64,000 nucleotides of DNA, taken from positions 2,914,001 through 2,978,000 of the forward strand of contig OZ241919.1 of the NCBI GenBank assembly GCA_965203835.1, in the 5' to 3' direction. The position numbers and the translations under genes are program-made. The notes beneath the pieces were generated by a model. It was not told the DNA's origin. It did no database searches and saw only the letters and a list, made by a program, of their open reading frames with translations. Position 1 is the first letter of the stretch; each line of letters opens with the position of its first letter. The DNA is from CBDCFV01 sp965203835. GTDB lineage: Bacteria; Chloroflexota; Dehalococcoidia; Lucifugimonadales; UBA3495. This document shows positions 24,853 through 33,191 of this stretch, piece after piece.

Positions 24853-26097
24853 TCAGCCTTCGGTCACGGCTTGCGCCCCGCCGCTCCTGTGAAGCAACGG
24901 AGACATGGCGGTGGAGGCGACCGACAGTACCAGCATCAGGACGAACGCCCAGTAATAGCTCCCCAAGTAATCGAAGATCAGCGCCCCTACCAGAGCCCCC
25001 AGTCCACCGAACATCTGGTGCACCATGGAGATGGTACCGGTTACCGTGCCCAACCGGGCGGCGCCAAAGATGTACCTGGAAAATATCACCGTCAGGGGTG
25101 CGGTCATCAGGAAGGTGAACCCGTAGAGCAGAGCGAACACCATGATGGACGGAGTGCTCTGGTCTGCAAGGATCAAGGCGAAGATGCCGATACGCATGGC
25201 GAAGCATAGCCAGGTAGGGCGCTGGGCCCCGAAAGCGTCGCACAGCAGCCCGGAACTGAGCACCCCGACCAACCCCATGAGCCCCATCAAGGCCAGGATG
25301 TTACCGGCCAACACGGGAGCGATCCCTTGGTCTTGGGCGAAGGCGACCACATGGGTCACCATGAAGAAATCCTGGAAGCCGCATACCGCGTAAAGGAACA
25401 CCAGCAGCCAAAACTGGCCCGAGCGCAAGATCGCGGCAGGTACATCTGGTCCGTTGGAGGGAATTGGCTCAGTCAGAGTGGGCCTTGGCCCATCGTCTCC
25501 CGGTGGCTCATCATGTGGCTTCACCCGGGGCCAAGCCCCGAGGGCAGCCAACAGAAGAGGGACGGCGATGATCAGGTTGACGGCTCCCAGCGCTCCGAAG
25601 GCTCTTCGCCATCCGATGTCGGTCACGAAGGCCGCCAACACACCGATGATAACGAGTTGGCCGGTCGCGTTGCCCGACACGGCGACGCTGGTGGCGATGC
25701 CCCTTCTGGTCTGGAACCAGCGGTTGATCATCACTCCTACCACGGGGTTGCTGGTGGCGGCATAACCCACAGAGTAGAGGACGCCGTAGACCAAGAACGC
25801 GTGCCAAGGCTCCCTCACCAACCCCATCAAGCCGATGCTTGCCGCCACCACCAACGCCCCTAACGCCAATACCCAACGCAGGCTGTAGCGGTCCACCATC
25901 CGGCCGGCCAGGGGCAGGGCCAAGGCCGAGGTAACCATGAAGCAGGTGGCAGCCAGGGACAGGGTGGAGCGGCTCCAGTCCAAGTCCTCGGTCATAGGCT
26001 TCAGCACCAACCCCAAGGAGTAACGAGAGCCGCCCCCGAAGAACAGTATCAGGAACCCGGCGCCAAGTATCACCCAACTGACGTTGAGTCGGGGCAA
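24853..26097 (-). CDS. MFS transporter (monocarboxylate/oxalate-formate antiporter-like)
   Basis: 414 aa, about twelve membrane helices. GGGSRYSLGLVLKPMTEDLDWSRS and AGRMVDRYSLRWVLALGALV in the first half, and LSSGLLCDAFGAQRPTWLC and LTVIFSRYIFGAARLGTVTGTISMVHQMFGGLG in the second, fit the monocarboxylate/OxlT-like MFS branch. The start is a TTG (26095-26097), six bases after GGAGG. The substrate is probably a small organic anion, but this is not proven. It converges on DUF3999 with a 4-bp gap. Confidence 0.87.
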   Translation of the reverse strand: MPRLNVSWVILGAGFLILFFGGGSRYSLGLVLKPMTEDLDWSRSTLSLAATCFMVTSALALPLAGRMVDRYSLRWVLALGALVVAASIGLMGLVREPWHAFLVYGVLYSVGYAATSNPVVGVMINRWFQTRRGIATSVAVSGNATGQLVIIGVLAAFVTDIGWRRAFGALGAVNLIIAVPLLLAALGAWPRVKPHDEPPGDDGPRPTLTEPIPSNGPDVPAAILRSGQFWLLVFLYAVCGFQDFFMVTHVVAFAQDQGIAPVLAGNILALMGLMGLVGVLSSGLLCDAFGAQRPTWLCFAMRIGIFALILADQSTPSIMVFALLYGFTFLMTAPLTVIFSRYIFGAARLGTVTGTISMVHQMFGGLGALVGALIFDYLGSYYWAFVLMLVLSVASTAMSPLLHRSGGAQAVTEG

Positions 26098-26140
26098 AGT
26101 TCCCTCCTTAATCTACGGATACCGGTCTGCCGCCGTCGGG

Positions 26141-26160
26141 TTTCCCGCCTTCGCGGGAAA
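26141..26160. repeat. REP-like palindrome (TTTCCCGC-CTTC-GCGGGAAA)
   Basis: A perfect 8-bp inverted repeat of the family also seen at 2425, 31027, 33877 and in the array at 51853. It is upstream of the MFS gene, and about 140 bp separate it from the insertion sequence. The remainder of 26098-26300 holds no recognisable gene. Confidence 0.85.
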
Positions 26161-26300
26161 GACGGGAAGGAGGATAGCCGGGCTGTCGGCTGCGCTAATG
26201 GGAAATGTGGTCGCTGCACTCTACCACACCCGCCGCGGTGAAAGGTGCGGCTTTACTCCAATCCGTAAGCCATGCTCGTGGAAGATTGTCGCTTTCTGAT

Positions 26301-26323
26301 TCCGGATAGGAGTTACGCAGTTG
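26301..26323 (+). repeat. IS left terminal inverted repeat
   Basis: 23 bp, identical as reverse complement to 27385-27407. Confidence 0.93.
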
Positions 26324-26399
26324 GTCTAATAGGATTCAATTCAAGGCATCAGAGGGGTATGCTTCTGGCAGCAGTAAAATCGTGAGGCGGTGAGTGGGA

Positions 26400-27395
26400 A
26401 TGAACCCGGCACGAAGTGGACCTTTGGACTACATTGACTTCCTGGTGGCCGCGCAAAAGAGCTTTACGTGCACCGAGGCATCCAGGTGCCAGCCTGAATC
26501 CGACCGGGTCCCGGCCCATGACGCCTTCACCCGCCTGCTACGGAGACAGCCTCCCGATACCGAGGTGCTGTGGCGAGAGACCCGAGGGCTGGTGAAGCTG
26601 GAGGGCGGCGCTCTGGTCTTGGACGACACTACCTTGGACAAGCCTTACGCCAGGAAGATGGAACTGGTCACCCGGCACTGGAGCGGCAAACACCGCCGGG
26701 TGGTCTCCGGCATCAACCTGCTCACCCTGGTCTGGAGTGGTGGTCAATCCCTGATACCCTGCGATTTCCGCATCTACGATAAGCCCCTGAGTGGGAAGAA
26801 CAAGAACGACTATTTCCGGGAGATGGTGGAGGTAGCTCATGGCCGGGGATTCCGGCCCGGCCATGTTCTCTTCGATAGCTGGTACAGCAGCTTGGAGAAT
26901 TTGAAAAAGGTGCGCAGCTACGGGTGGACATGGTTGACCCAGTTCAAGGCCAACCGGAGGGTGAACCCTGACGGAGAGGGCAACGTCAGGGTGGACGCGG
27001 TGGAGATTGGGGCTGAAGGACGGATGGTGCATTTGCGGGGCTACGGGTTGGTCAAGGTGTTCCGGAGAGACTCCCCAAACGGAGACGTGGAGCATTGGGC
27101 CACCAACGATCCAGACATGACCCCGGAGGAGCAGGAGGTGCTGAAGGGCTGGGCTTGGAGTATAGAGCGGTATCACCGGGGGCTGAAGCAGTGCTGCGGG
27201 GTGGAGCAGTGCCAGGCACGAAAGGCGGAATCCCAGCGGAGCCACATCGGTATGGCGATCCAAGCCTTTCTGCGCTTGGAGGTCCATCGCCTGAGGTCCG
27301 GGGTCAGTTGGTATGAAGCAGTAGCAAGCATAGCCCGCCCTGCCATTCGACAGTATCTCGCTCAACCCCTGTACTCCCTCATCCCAACTGCGTAA
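26400..27395 (+). CDS. DDE transposase (IS701/IS4-like)
   Basis: 331 aa from the ATG at 26400 (a GTG two codons earlier is possible). LVLDDTTLDKPYARKMELVTRHWSGKH carries the first catalytic Asp, GHVLFDSWYSSLENLKK the second Asp, and SIERYHRGLKQCCGVEQCQAR the Glu of the Y-x-x-x-x-K-type C-terminal signature. These blocks resemble cyanobacterial IS701-type transposases. The frame has no interruption and fills the element. Confidence 0.92.
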   Translation: MNPARSGPLDYIDFLVAAQKSFTCTEASRCQPESDRVPAHDAFTRLLRRQPPDTEVLWRETRGLVKLEGGALVLDDTTLDKPYARKMELVTRHWSGKHRRVVSGINLLTLVWSGGQSLIPCDFRIYDKPLSGKNKNDYFREMVEVAHGRGFRPGHVLFDSWYSSLENLKKVRSYGWTWLTQFKANRRVNPDGEGNVRVDAVEIGAEGRMVHLRGYGLVKVFRRDSPNGDVEHWATNDPDMTPEEQEVLKGWAWSIERYHRGLKQCCGVEQCQARKAESQRSHIGMAIQAFLRLEVHRLRSGVSWYEAVASIARPAIRQYLAQPLYSLIPTA

Positions 27396-27407
27396 CTCCT
27401 ATCCGGA
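27385..27407 (+). repeat. IS right terminal inverted repeat
   Basis: 23 bp, the perfect inverse of 26301-26323; it contains the transposase stop codon. Confidence 0.93.
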
Positions 27408-27542
27408 GATATAGGATACCCGCGACGGTGGCATGGCCACATGATTTAAGGTAAATTGGTGCCGTCACTATGGGATGATGGAGTATCTCCCTAGTCCCGG
27501 ACCTCAGCGCCGGCCGGAGGGCCAAGCTTAAAGGAGGAGACC

Positions 27543-28880
27543 ATGCCAGAGACGATCAGGGAGGAGTACATCAGGAAAAACCCGCGCTCGGCAGAACTAT
27601 ATCCCCGGTTCACAGAGTTGTTCCCCTCGGGCGGCGCGGGCCACGACGGGTACGTGGCATCCCCGTTCCCCATAACCATCGCCAGAGGGCAGGGACCGAG
27701 GAAGTGGGATGTAGACGGAAATGAGTACATCGACTATGGGCTGGGGTCGGCGTCGCTGCTGTTGGGCCACTCCCATCCCGAAGTTGTGGAGGCGCTGACC
27801 CGCGCTGCGCCCATAGGCTCTCACTTCGGAGCACCTGTAGAGTCCATGCTGGAGTGGGGCGAAAGGGTTTGCAACCTCATCCCCTGCGCCGACAAGGTTC
27901 GTTTCGTCGCATCCGGCGCGGAAGCCACCATGCTTTCCATGCGAGTCGCCAGGGCCTACACCGGAAAGGAGAAAATCATCCGGTGGGAGTCCCACTACCA
28001 CGGCTGGCACGACTACGTAATGCCCGGCAACCTGCCGCCCTTCGACTCCCCTGCATCCATCGGCATCCCCCAGGGCGCGGTTGACTCGGTGATAGTGCTG
28101 CCTCCCGACCTCAACGTGCTTGAACAGACCTTGGCCAACAACAACGACATCGCAGGCGTGATAACCGAAGGCTCCGGCGCGTCCTACGGCACGGTGCCTC
28201 GGCAAGAGGGCTTCGTGGAAGGCGTAAGGGAGCTGACCCGGAAGTACGGCGTCGTCATGATCCTTGACGAGGTCATCACCGGCTTCCGCTGGAGTCCCGG
28301 CGGCCTGCAGCAATGGTTGGGCATCGAGCCTGACCTTTGCACCATGGCCAAAATCCTGACCGGTGGCCTTCCCGGCGGCGCGGTGGCGGGCCGCGACGAC
28401 ATCATGCAGGTAATGGTCCAGACCGGCGACCGGCAGCATGACCGCTACGAGCGGGTGCTGCACGGAGGCACCTTCAACGCCAACCCATATTGCGCCGCCA
28501 CCGGCAACGCGGCCCTGCGAATCGCTGCCACCGGCGAGATGCAGGCCCAAGCCGACCGGATGGCCGAGCGGCTGCGGGTGGGCCTGCGCCGGATCGTCGA
28601 CCGTCACGAGATCCCGGCCGCGGTGTACGGCGAGTCATCCACCTTCCACATCTACTTCGGAGGACGGTCCATCGAGGGCCTGGACGCCAACACCCTGAAG
28701 AACGCGCCCCCGGAAGTCCAGACGGCCTTCCGCCAAGCGTTGCAGGTAAGGGGCGTCGACCTCATGTCCCGCACCAGCGGCGTCCTCTCCGGCGTCCACA
28801 CCGAGGCCGACATAGACACCAGCTTGGAGGCCTTCGACGGGGCCATCAAGGCCATGATAGACGAGGGGATAGTGAGCTAG
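27543..28880 (+). CDS. class III aminotransferase (glutamate-1-semialdehyde aminomutase-like)
   Basis: 445 aa. KWDVDGNEYIDYGLGSASLLLGHSHPEVVEAL, RFVASGAEATMLSMRVARAYTGKEKIIRWESHYHGWHD, MILDEVITGFRW and TMAKILTGGLPGGAVAGR (with the PLP-binding Lys in MAKIL) follow the HemL pattern in order. The sequence is HemL-like, but no other heme genes are near, and many paralogues act on other omega- or beta-amino acids, so the symbol hemL is not applied. AAGGAGG stands about six bases before the ATG. The gene is downstream of the IS by 135 bp. Confidence 0.88.
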   Translation: MPETIREEYIRKNPRSAELYPRFTELFPSGGAGHDGYVASPFPITIARGQGPRKWDVDGNEYIDYGLGSASLLLGHSHPEVVEALTRAAPIGSHFGAPVESMLEWGERVCNLIPCADKVRFVASGAEATMLSMRVARAYTGKEKIIRWESHYHGWHDYVMPGNLPPFDSPASIGIPQGAVDSVIVLPPDLNVLEQTLANNNDIAGVITEGSGASYGTVPRQEGFVEGVRELTRKYGVVMILDEVITGFRWSPGGLQQWLGIEPDLCTMAKILTGGLPGGAVAGRDDIMQVMVQTGDRQHDRYERVLHGGTFNANPYCAATGNAALRIAATGEMQAQADRMAERLRVGLRRIVDRHEIPAAVYGESSTFHIYFGGRSIEGLDANTLKNAPPEVQTAFRQALQVRGVDLMSRTSGVLSGVHTEADIDTSLEAFDGAIKAMIDEGIVS

Positions 28881-29021
28881 CGGGGTCGCTGAAATCCCTT
28901 AAACAACGGCTGGCTGATATGTCCCGCCGTTCGGGCCGATGCCCCGGACGGCGGGATAATATTTCGCCGCGGTTGTTCTCCAGCTATACCATTGGCCAAG
29001 GTTGTCCTCGGGGAGTCCAAG

Positions 29022-29252
29022 ATGATAATTGTGAACGTTAACAAGGCGAAGACCAACCTGGCACGACTGCTGGCAGAAGTAGAGGCTGGGAGAGAAGTCG
29101 TTATCGCACGCAACGGCAAGCCGGTAGCCCGCTTGGTGAAATACGAAAGGCTCGGCAGGCGGCAATTCGGTGCTTTGTCTGATCGCATCACCGTGGACGA
29201 CAGCTTCTTTGACCCGATGCCGGAGGAAGAGTTGGCTGCCTGGGAAGGCTAG
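29022..29252 (+). CDS. Phd/YefM family antitoxin
   Basis: 76 aa from the ATG at 29022 with GGGAG upstream. MIIVNVNKAKTNLARLLAEVEAGREVVIARNGKPVARLVKY is a textbook Phd/YefM N-terminal DNA-binding fold, followed by a variable toxin-binding tail ending PEEELAAWEG. The expected partner, a PIN-domain VapC toxin, is reduced to its last residues just downstream (29272-29360), so this is an orphan antitoxin. Confidence 0.9.
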   Translation: MIIVNVNKAKTNLARLLAEVEAGREVVIARNGKPVARLVKYERLGRRQFGALSDRITVDDSFFDPMPEEELAAWEG

Positions 29253-29271
29253 CAGCTGTGGCTATTGCTGA

Positions 29272-29360
29272 ATGCTCGTCGCCCAAGCGTTGTCCCGTAA
29301 CCTGCCAATCGTCTCAGTTGAGACGGTTTTCGATGATTATGGCGTCCGTCGCATTTGGTA
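29272..29360 (+). pseudogene. VapC/PIN toxin remnant (C-terminal tail only)
   Basis: The frame beginning at 29272 reads AQALSRNLPIVSVETVFDDY then GVRRIW and stop, the typical end of PIN-domain VapC toxins (A..L.LPLVT.D..FD.YGV..LW). About 100 upstream codons including all catalytic acidic residues but the last are missing, and an in-frame TGA precedes it. It lies 20 bp after the antitoxin stop. Confidence 0.8.
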
Positions 29361-29423
29361 GTGCAGGTCAAGGGGAGCCGATTCGATTTTCTCCGCCCGC
29401 GCTGTCTGATGAAGCCTTGGCCC

Positions 29424-29455
29424 ACCGCTGCCGCACGTACTTGTCCACCGTCTGC
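29424..29455. repeat. 32-bp direct repeat, copy 1 (duplicated 3' end of the NHL gene)
   Basis: Identical over 32 bases to 30076-30107, which encodes the last ten codons of the NHL gene on the minus strand. The two copies bracket the two-gene module at 29464-30071. Confidence 0.9.
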
Positions 29456-29463
29456 TGCGCGTG

Positions 29464-29730
29464 CTAAGACCCGGCCGTCCGCCTCAGACTCACCCCGTGC
29501 TCTGCCAATATTGCGTCCACGAAGGGCTTCAGCACCACGTCGGCCCCCAATTCTATGCACACTCCGACCACTTGGCTTTGGGTCTCTTTGTCGTAGAAAA
29601 CGACAACGTTCTTGGCTATCGTCTCGCCGTCACCAAACGGCTTGCCGTTCTCCACGTAAAGAGTGCCCTCATCGGGGTAATACGTTACTATCGGCTCCGG
29701 GACATCCTGATTTACAATTGATTTGGCCAC
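29464..29730 (-). CDS. DUF2283-like small protein, second gene of module 1
   Basis: 88 aa, GTG start at 29728-29730, with CGGAGG six bases upstream embedded in the end of the preceding gene. IVTYYPDEGTLYVENGKPFGD, ETIAKNVVVFYDKETQSQVVGVCIE and LKPFVDAIL match the beta-rich DUF2283 pattern. A paralogue is at 35511-35765 and a more distant one at 46702-46929, each overlapping its partner gene by 19 bp. Such proteins have been proposed as antitoxin partners; direct function is unproven. Confidence 0.75.
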   Translation of the reverse strand: MAKSIVNQDVPEPIVTYYPDEGTLYVENGKPFGDGETIAKNVVVFYDKETQSQVVGVCIELGADVVLKPFVDAILAEHGVSLRRTAGS

Positions 29731-30071
29731 GGTCGCCCTCCGTATTTCCTTGCAAGCTGCCTGTCAGCGTAATGTGTGAAAAACCTGCCGGTTTCGACCG
29801 AACTGCCTTGGAATACAACCTTGATCCATTGGTTGAAATTCGGTACACGCCCCACTAGGACCGTCATTGGTTCTCCTGTCCGCGGGTGTGGTTCTTGCCA
29901 CTGGTCAAAAGGGTCTTCGATGATGCTCATGGTCCATTCCGGCCGGATCTCCGGGTGGCGTGTCGCCGCTTGCTCCCCGTGAGGAGTTTTGGGCAGTTCA
30001 TTATATTCGCTGCGCAACCGGCTAGTTTCACTTGAGGTGTTGGACGACGGGCATTCTGCAGGAGGCCCCAT
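29712..30071 (-). CDS. BECR/DUF4258-like small protein, first gene of module 1 (putative RNase toxin)
   Basis: Up to 119 aa; the ATG at 30069-30071 lies 2 bp after the NHL stop. Alignment with its paralogue at 35236 suggests the conserved protein starts near SRLRSEYNELP, so the first 15-20 residues may be untranslated or extra. The core is HPEIRPEWTMSIIEDPFDQW, TVLVGRVPNFNQWIKVVF, TGRFFTHYADRQL, then the terminal YGGRPW. A conserved His, W-x-K-V-V strand and Thr/His-Tyr near the end resemble compact BECR-fold RNases. The codons for YGG-RPW carry the ribosome site and start of the next gene. Confidence 0.65.
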   Translation of the reverse strand: MGPPAECPSSNTSSETSRLRSEYNELPKTPHGEQAATRHPEIRPEWTMSIIEDPFDQWQEPHPRTGEPMTVLVGRVPNFNQWIKVVFQGSSVETGRFFTHYADRQLARKYGGRPWPNQL

Positions 30072-30073
30072 AC

Positions 30074-30952
30074 CTACCGCTGCCGCACGTACTTGTCCAC
30101 CGTCTGCGAAAAGTTGGTCGCCAGGTATATGTCACCGTGAACGTCCACCCAACTGCCGTGGCCGTTGGGGGCGTCCCAGCGGGCTATGACTTCACCCTGC
30201 TTGCTCATCAGGCTGACCCTGCCGGAAAGGCCGGAAACGCCGCCCTCGCTTACGTAAATGATCCCATCGGCATCCATGGATATGTCCTGGGGGCGCCGCA
30301 GGTCGGGCCATATTGCGCGGAACTCTCCTTCGGCTGAGAAGACTTGAATCCGGTTGTTTTCCCGGTCGCACACGTAGACCGTTCCATCCCCGTCAATCAG
30401 GACGCTGTGGGGCAGGTGAAAGTGACCGGATTCCGTCTTGCCCGGTTCGCCCCATGACTGGATGAGCTTGCCGTCGGCGGAGAAGCGGTGCACCCTAGCG
30501 TTTCGGTAACCGTCGGTCACGTACAGGTCGCCGGACGGAGCAGGGGCCATCTCCGTAGGGTAATTGAAGGGCCCAGCGGCTCGGGGTACCAAGTCCCCCA
30601 TGTTTTCACAGCCCGTATCCGAGTGGACGCCCCGGTCACCTATGACCTGCAACGCCTTGCCGTCCAGGGTGAACTTCAACACCACCGAGTCCGCCCGGTC
30701 GGTCAGGTAGATAACGTCGTCGTATATGCAAAGACCGTGAGGATCGGTGATGGCGCTGACGCCCCAAGAGTCGAGGTAGTTGCCGTCCCGGTCGAAGATC
30801 AGTACCGGCGGGTCCTTGCGTTGGAAGACGAACACCCGGTCCTGCGAGTCGGTGGATACCGCGCTGGTGTCGCCGAAAGTCATACCGGAGGGCAGTTTGG
30901 CCCAACTCTGAATGTATTCATAAGTGTAATTGCCGCTGCCTACTATCGCCAT
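30074..30952 (-). CDS. NHL-repeat beta-propeller protein
   Basis: 292 aa with about six blades such as YVTDGYRNARVHRFSADGKLIQSWG and YVCDRENNRIQVFSAEGEF. It is related to the NHL protein at 9925 and also lacks a signal peptide. GAGAGGAA lies five bases before the ATG. Its last ten codons are duplicated at 29424-29455 beyond the two-gene module, suggesting that the module entered at the gene's 3' end without disrupting it. Confidence 0.85.
   Translation of the reverse strand: MAIVGSGNYTYEYIQSWAKLPSGMTFGDTSAVSTDSQDRVFVFQRKDPPVLIFDRDGNYLDSWGVSAITDPHGLCIYDDVIYLTDRADSVVLKFTLDGKALQVIGDRGVHSDTGCENMGDLVPRAAGPFNYPTEMAPAPSGDLYVTDGYRNARVHRFSADGKLIQSWGEPGKTESGHFHLPHSVLIDGDGTVYVCDRENNRIQVFSAEGEFRAIWPDLRRPQDISMDADGIIYVSEGGVSGLSGRVSLMSKQGEVIARWDAPNGHGSWVDVHGDIYLATNFSQTVDKYVRQR
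30076..30107. repeat. 32-bp direct repeat, copy 2 (within the NHL gene 3' end)
   Basis: The original copy, inside the coding sequence; see 29424-29455. Confidence 0.9.
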
Positions 30953-31026
30953 TTGCGTTCCTCTCTACTATAAGCCGATGCTGAAGTATCGGGTGATTGC
31001 CTGCTAGAGATACAAGGGGGCAATGG

Positions 31027-31046
31027 ATTCCCGCGAAGGCGGGAAT
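31027..31046. repeat. REP-like palindrome (ATTCCCGC-GAAG-GCGGGAAT)
   Basis: Identical in its 20-bp core to the copy at 2425-2444. It lies between the 3' end of the quinone reductase gene and the start of the NHL gene. Confidence 0.85.
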
Positions 31047-31079
31047 GACAGTGCGCCGGGGTGCCAGTATCACATCGCC

Positions 31080-32045
31080 CTACGGCGTCAGGATTACCTT
31101 TCCTCTAGTGCCTCGGTTGGCCAGGTGCTGGTGCGCCGAGGCGACTTCCGCCATCGGCAGAACTTGGTCCACCACCAGCTTGGCTTTGCCGTCCGCGAGC
31201 ATCGGGAAAATCTCCGCCATAGCCGCTTGGTGGTCAAGAGTGCCTTGAGGAGATCGCCCGATACTGAAACCGATAACGGTGCGGTTGGCGGAAAAGATGT
31301 CGGCGGCCGGCAGGTTAGCCGGCGTGCCGGATGCGTTGCCGTAAGTGATCAACCGGCCGTAGGGCGCTATGCAACGGACGCTCTTCTCCAGCACCGGCCC
31401 GCCCACGCATTCAAGGATCAGTTCGACGCCCTGCCCGCCGCTTTCGCGGTTAACCACCTCTTCGAAGTCCTGCTCGGTATAGTTGATGGTGACGTCGGCC
31501 CCCAGCGAACGGCACAGGTCGAGCTTTTCCTGGGTGGAAGCGGTGGCGATGACCCTGGCACCCCAAGCCTTGGCCAACTGTATCGCCACGGTGCCGACGC
31601 CCGACGCCCCGGCCTGTACCAGCACCGTATGGCCCGGATCCAGATGCCCGCGGGTCTTCAACAGGTGGTACGAGGTCAGGAACACTATAGGCATACCGCC
31701 GGCCTCCACCGGGTCCACGGTTTCCGGGTACGGGAATACGAAATTGGCATTGACGGCCACGTACTCGGCTTGCCCTCCGGGACCCATTGCCATCACCCGT
31801 TGGCCCACCGACAGACCCGTAACGTCCGCCCCGACCTCGGCAACCGTGCCTGCCGCCTCCAGTCCCATGGAGGAAGGCAGGTCCGGCCCTGGATAGTTGC
31901 CGGACCGCCTCATGATGTCGGCATAGTTGACGCCCGCCGCATCCACCTTGATGAGGACCTGGTGGGGCCTGGGTTTAGGGTCGGCGGCCTCCTCCCATTT
32001 CAGGACGTCTACGCCGCCGAACTCGTTTATACGGACCGCTTTCAT
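31080..32045 (-). CDS. quinone oxidoreductase-like zinc-type/MDR alcohol dehydrogenase
   Basis: 321 aa. MKAVRINEFGGVDVLKWEEA, VDAAGVNYADIMRRSGNYPG, GLEAAGTVAEVGADV, the NADPH site VLVQAGASGVGTVAIQLAKAWGARVIATAS, and LILECVGGP are the MDR quinone reductase blocks. The zinc ligands of classical ADH are absent, as usual for the QOR branch. It would reduce quinones or enals with NADPH. AAGGAG is five bases before the ATG. It diverges from the mgs operon across a 237-bp gap that must hold both promoters; I could not single out a convincing box there. Confidence 0.9.
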   Translation of the reverse strand: MKAVRINEFGGVDVLKWEEAADPKPRPHQVLIKVDAAGVNYADIMRRSGNYPGPDLPSSMGLEAAGTVAEVGADVTGLSVGQRVMAMGPGGQAEYVAVNANFVFPYPETVDPVEAGGMPIVFLTSYHLLKTRGHLDPGHTVLVQAGASGVGTVAIQLAKAWGARVIATASTQEKLDLCRSLGADVTINYTEQDFEEVVNRESGGQGVELILECVGGPVLEKSVRCIAPYGRLITYGNASGTPANLPAADIFSANRTVIGFSIGRSPQGTLDHQAAMAEIFPMLADGKAKLVVDQVLPMAEVASAHQHLANRGTRGKVILTP

Positions 32046-32282
32046 AATTACTCCTTCAAGCTAAGGCTTGCTTGGTGAGGTAATGGTACTTGATATGTCC
32101 CGGCTGCCTTTGGACCGGCTGGCTGGATGCCGCCATTATATTCGGCCTCGTATGCTGCGGCCAACCGATGGTCGTGCGCTTGACGTTCAAAGTGCCCTCG
32201 ACTAAACTTGCGGCGTCGTAAAATAAACCCAAGTTGTCTGTGGGCGAGGGTATCGTTCATAGCTGAGGAAAGTTAAAAGTAC

Positions 32283-33191
32283 ATGTGCGGCGTTAGCGGA
32301 ATTCTCTATAAGAATCGAAGGGAACTAGCCCCCGTCGGCGAAGACTTGGTCAAAATGCTGGAGACCATGACCCACCGGGGGAAGGACTCCAGCGGAATCA
32401 CCGTGGTTGGTGAAGACGCTGGCGGCGACTTGGTTCTCCGCATCTGGACTGATGACGAGTTGAGTGCCGCAGACGTCTTGGCGCGGGCCGAAGACACGGT
32501 GATGCGCCGTGGAGGCGTGGTAGCGTCAAAGGGGACCTGGGGGCAGTTCTTGAGGTTGGCCATTCGTTATGAAGGCGAGATTCCGCCCTTGGCCGAGGCC
32601 CTGTTGAACACCGAGGGAGTGGCGCTGCACAGTATCGGTCACGTATCCGAGGTTATCAAGGACGTGGGCACACCGGTCACCATGGACCAGAAACATTCCA
32701 TCAGCGGCATCAGGGGCACCCACGGCATCGGCCACGTAAGAATGGCCACGGAAAGCCGCGTCGACGTCAACCATGCCCATCCCTTCTGGGCATACCCATT
32801 TGCTGATGTTACCGTGGTCCACAACGGGCAGCTTACCAACTATCACAAGTTGAAGCGTATGTTCGAGGACCAGGGGCACCACTTCCAGACGGGAAACGAC
32901 TCCGAGCTTATCGCCGTTTACTTGGCTGATAAACTGGCCCATGGCGACTCTTTGAACGATACGTTGCAAGCGTCGTTGAAAGACTTGGACGGCACGTTTA
33001 CCTACTTGGTGGCGACCCGGGACGGCTTGGGGTACGCTAAGGACCAGTGGTCGGCCAAGCCCTTGGTTACGATAGAGACCGACGATGTCGTAGCCATAGC
33101 GTCGGAAGAGGTGGCGTTGCGGGAGATATTCTCCGATGAAATCGACCGGCTGGAGCCTCAGAACTACGAGGTTATGACTTGGTCACTCTAG
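32283..33191 (+). CDS. mgsA: N-methylglutamate synthase subunit A (class II glutamine amidotransferase; GlxB/GltB N-terminal-like)
   Basis: 302 aa. The catalytic Cys2 (MCGVSGILYK), HRGKDSSGI, HIGHVRMATESRVDVNHAHPFW, VVHNGQLTNYHKLK and FQTGNDSELIAVYLAD are Ntn glutamine amidotransferase motifs as in PurF/GltB. In N-methylglutamate synthase this subunit, with the GXGXG and FMN subunits, supports transfer of methylamine to glutamate carbon. GAGGAAAG lies upstream of the ATG. The next gene starts inside its 3' end (13-bp overlap). Identity as MgsA rather than a generic GlxB rests on the adjacent gmaS and NMG-dehydrogenase genes. Confidence 0.87.
   Translation: MCGVSGILYKNRRELAPVGEDLVKMLETMTHRGKDSSGITVVGEDAGGDLVLRIWTDDELSAADVLARAEDTVMRRGGVVASKGTWGQFLRLAIRYEGEIPPLAEALLNTEGVALHSIGHVSEVIKDVGTPVTMDQKHSISGIRGTHGIGHVRMATESRVDVNHAHPFWAYPFADVTVVHNGQLTNYHKLKRMFEDQGHHFQTGNDSELIAVYLADKLAHGDSLNDTLQASLKDLDGTFTYLVATRDGLGYAKDQWSAKPLVTIETDDVVAIASEEVALREIFSDEIDRLEPQNYEVMTWSL

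Larger units (their letters stand above)
26301..27407 (+). mobile_element. IS701/IS4-like insertion sequence, apparently intact, 1107 bp
   Basis: Perfect 23-bp terminal inverted repeats (26301-26323 and 27385-27407, outer end TCCGGATAGGAGTTACGC) bracket one transposase gene whose TAA lies inside the right repeat. The three bases GAT occur just outside both ends (26298-26300 and 27408-27410), possibly a short target duplication. Complete ends and an uninterrupted frame suggest a recent insertion. Confidence 0.92.

Noticed and set aside
27543..28880. Naming the class III aminotransferase hemL.
   Set aside because: No heme biosynthesis genes are nearby and many HemL-like paralogues have other substrates.
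29253..29460. A complete VapC toxin downstream of the antitoxin.
   Set aside because: Only the last 29 codons fit a PIN domain, and an in-frame TGA and the antitoxin stop precede them.
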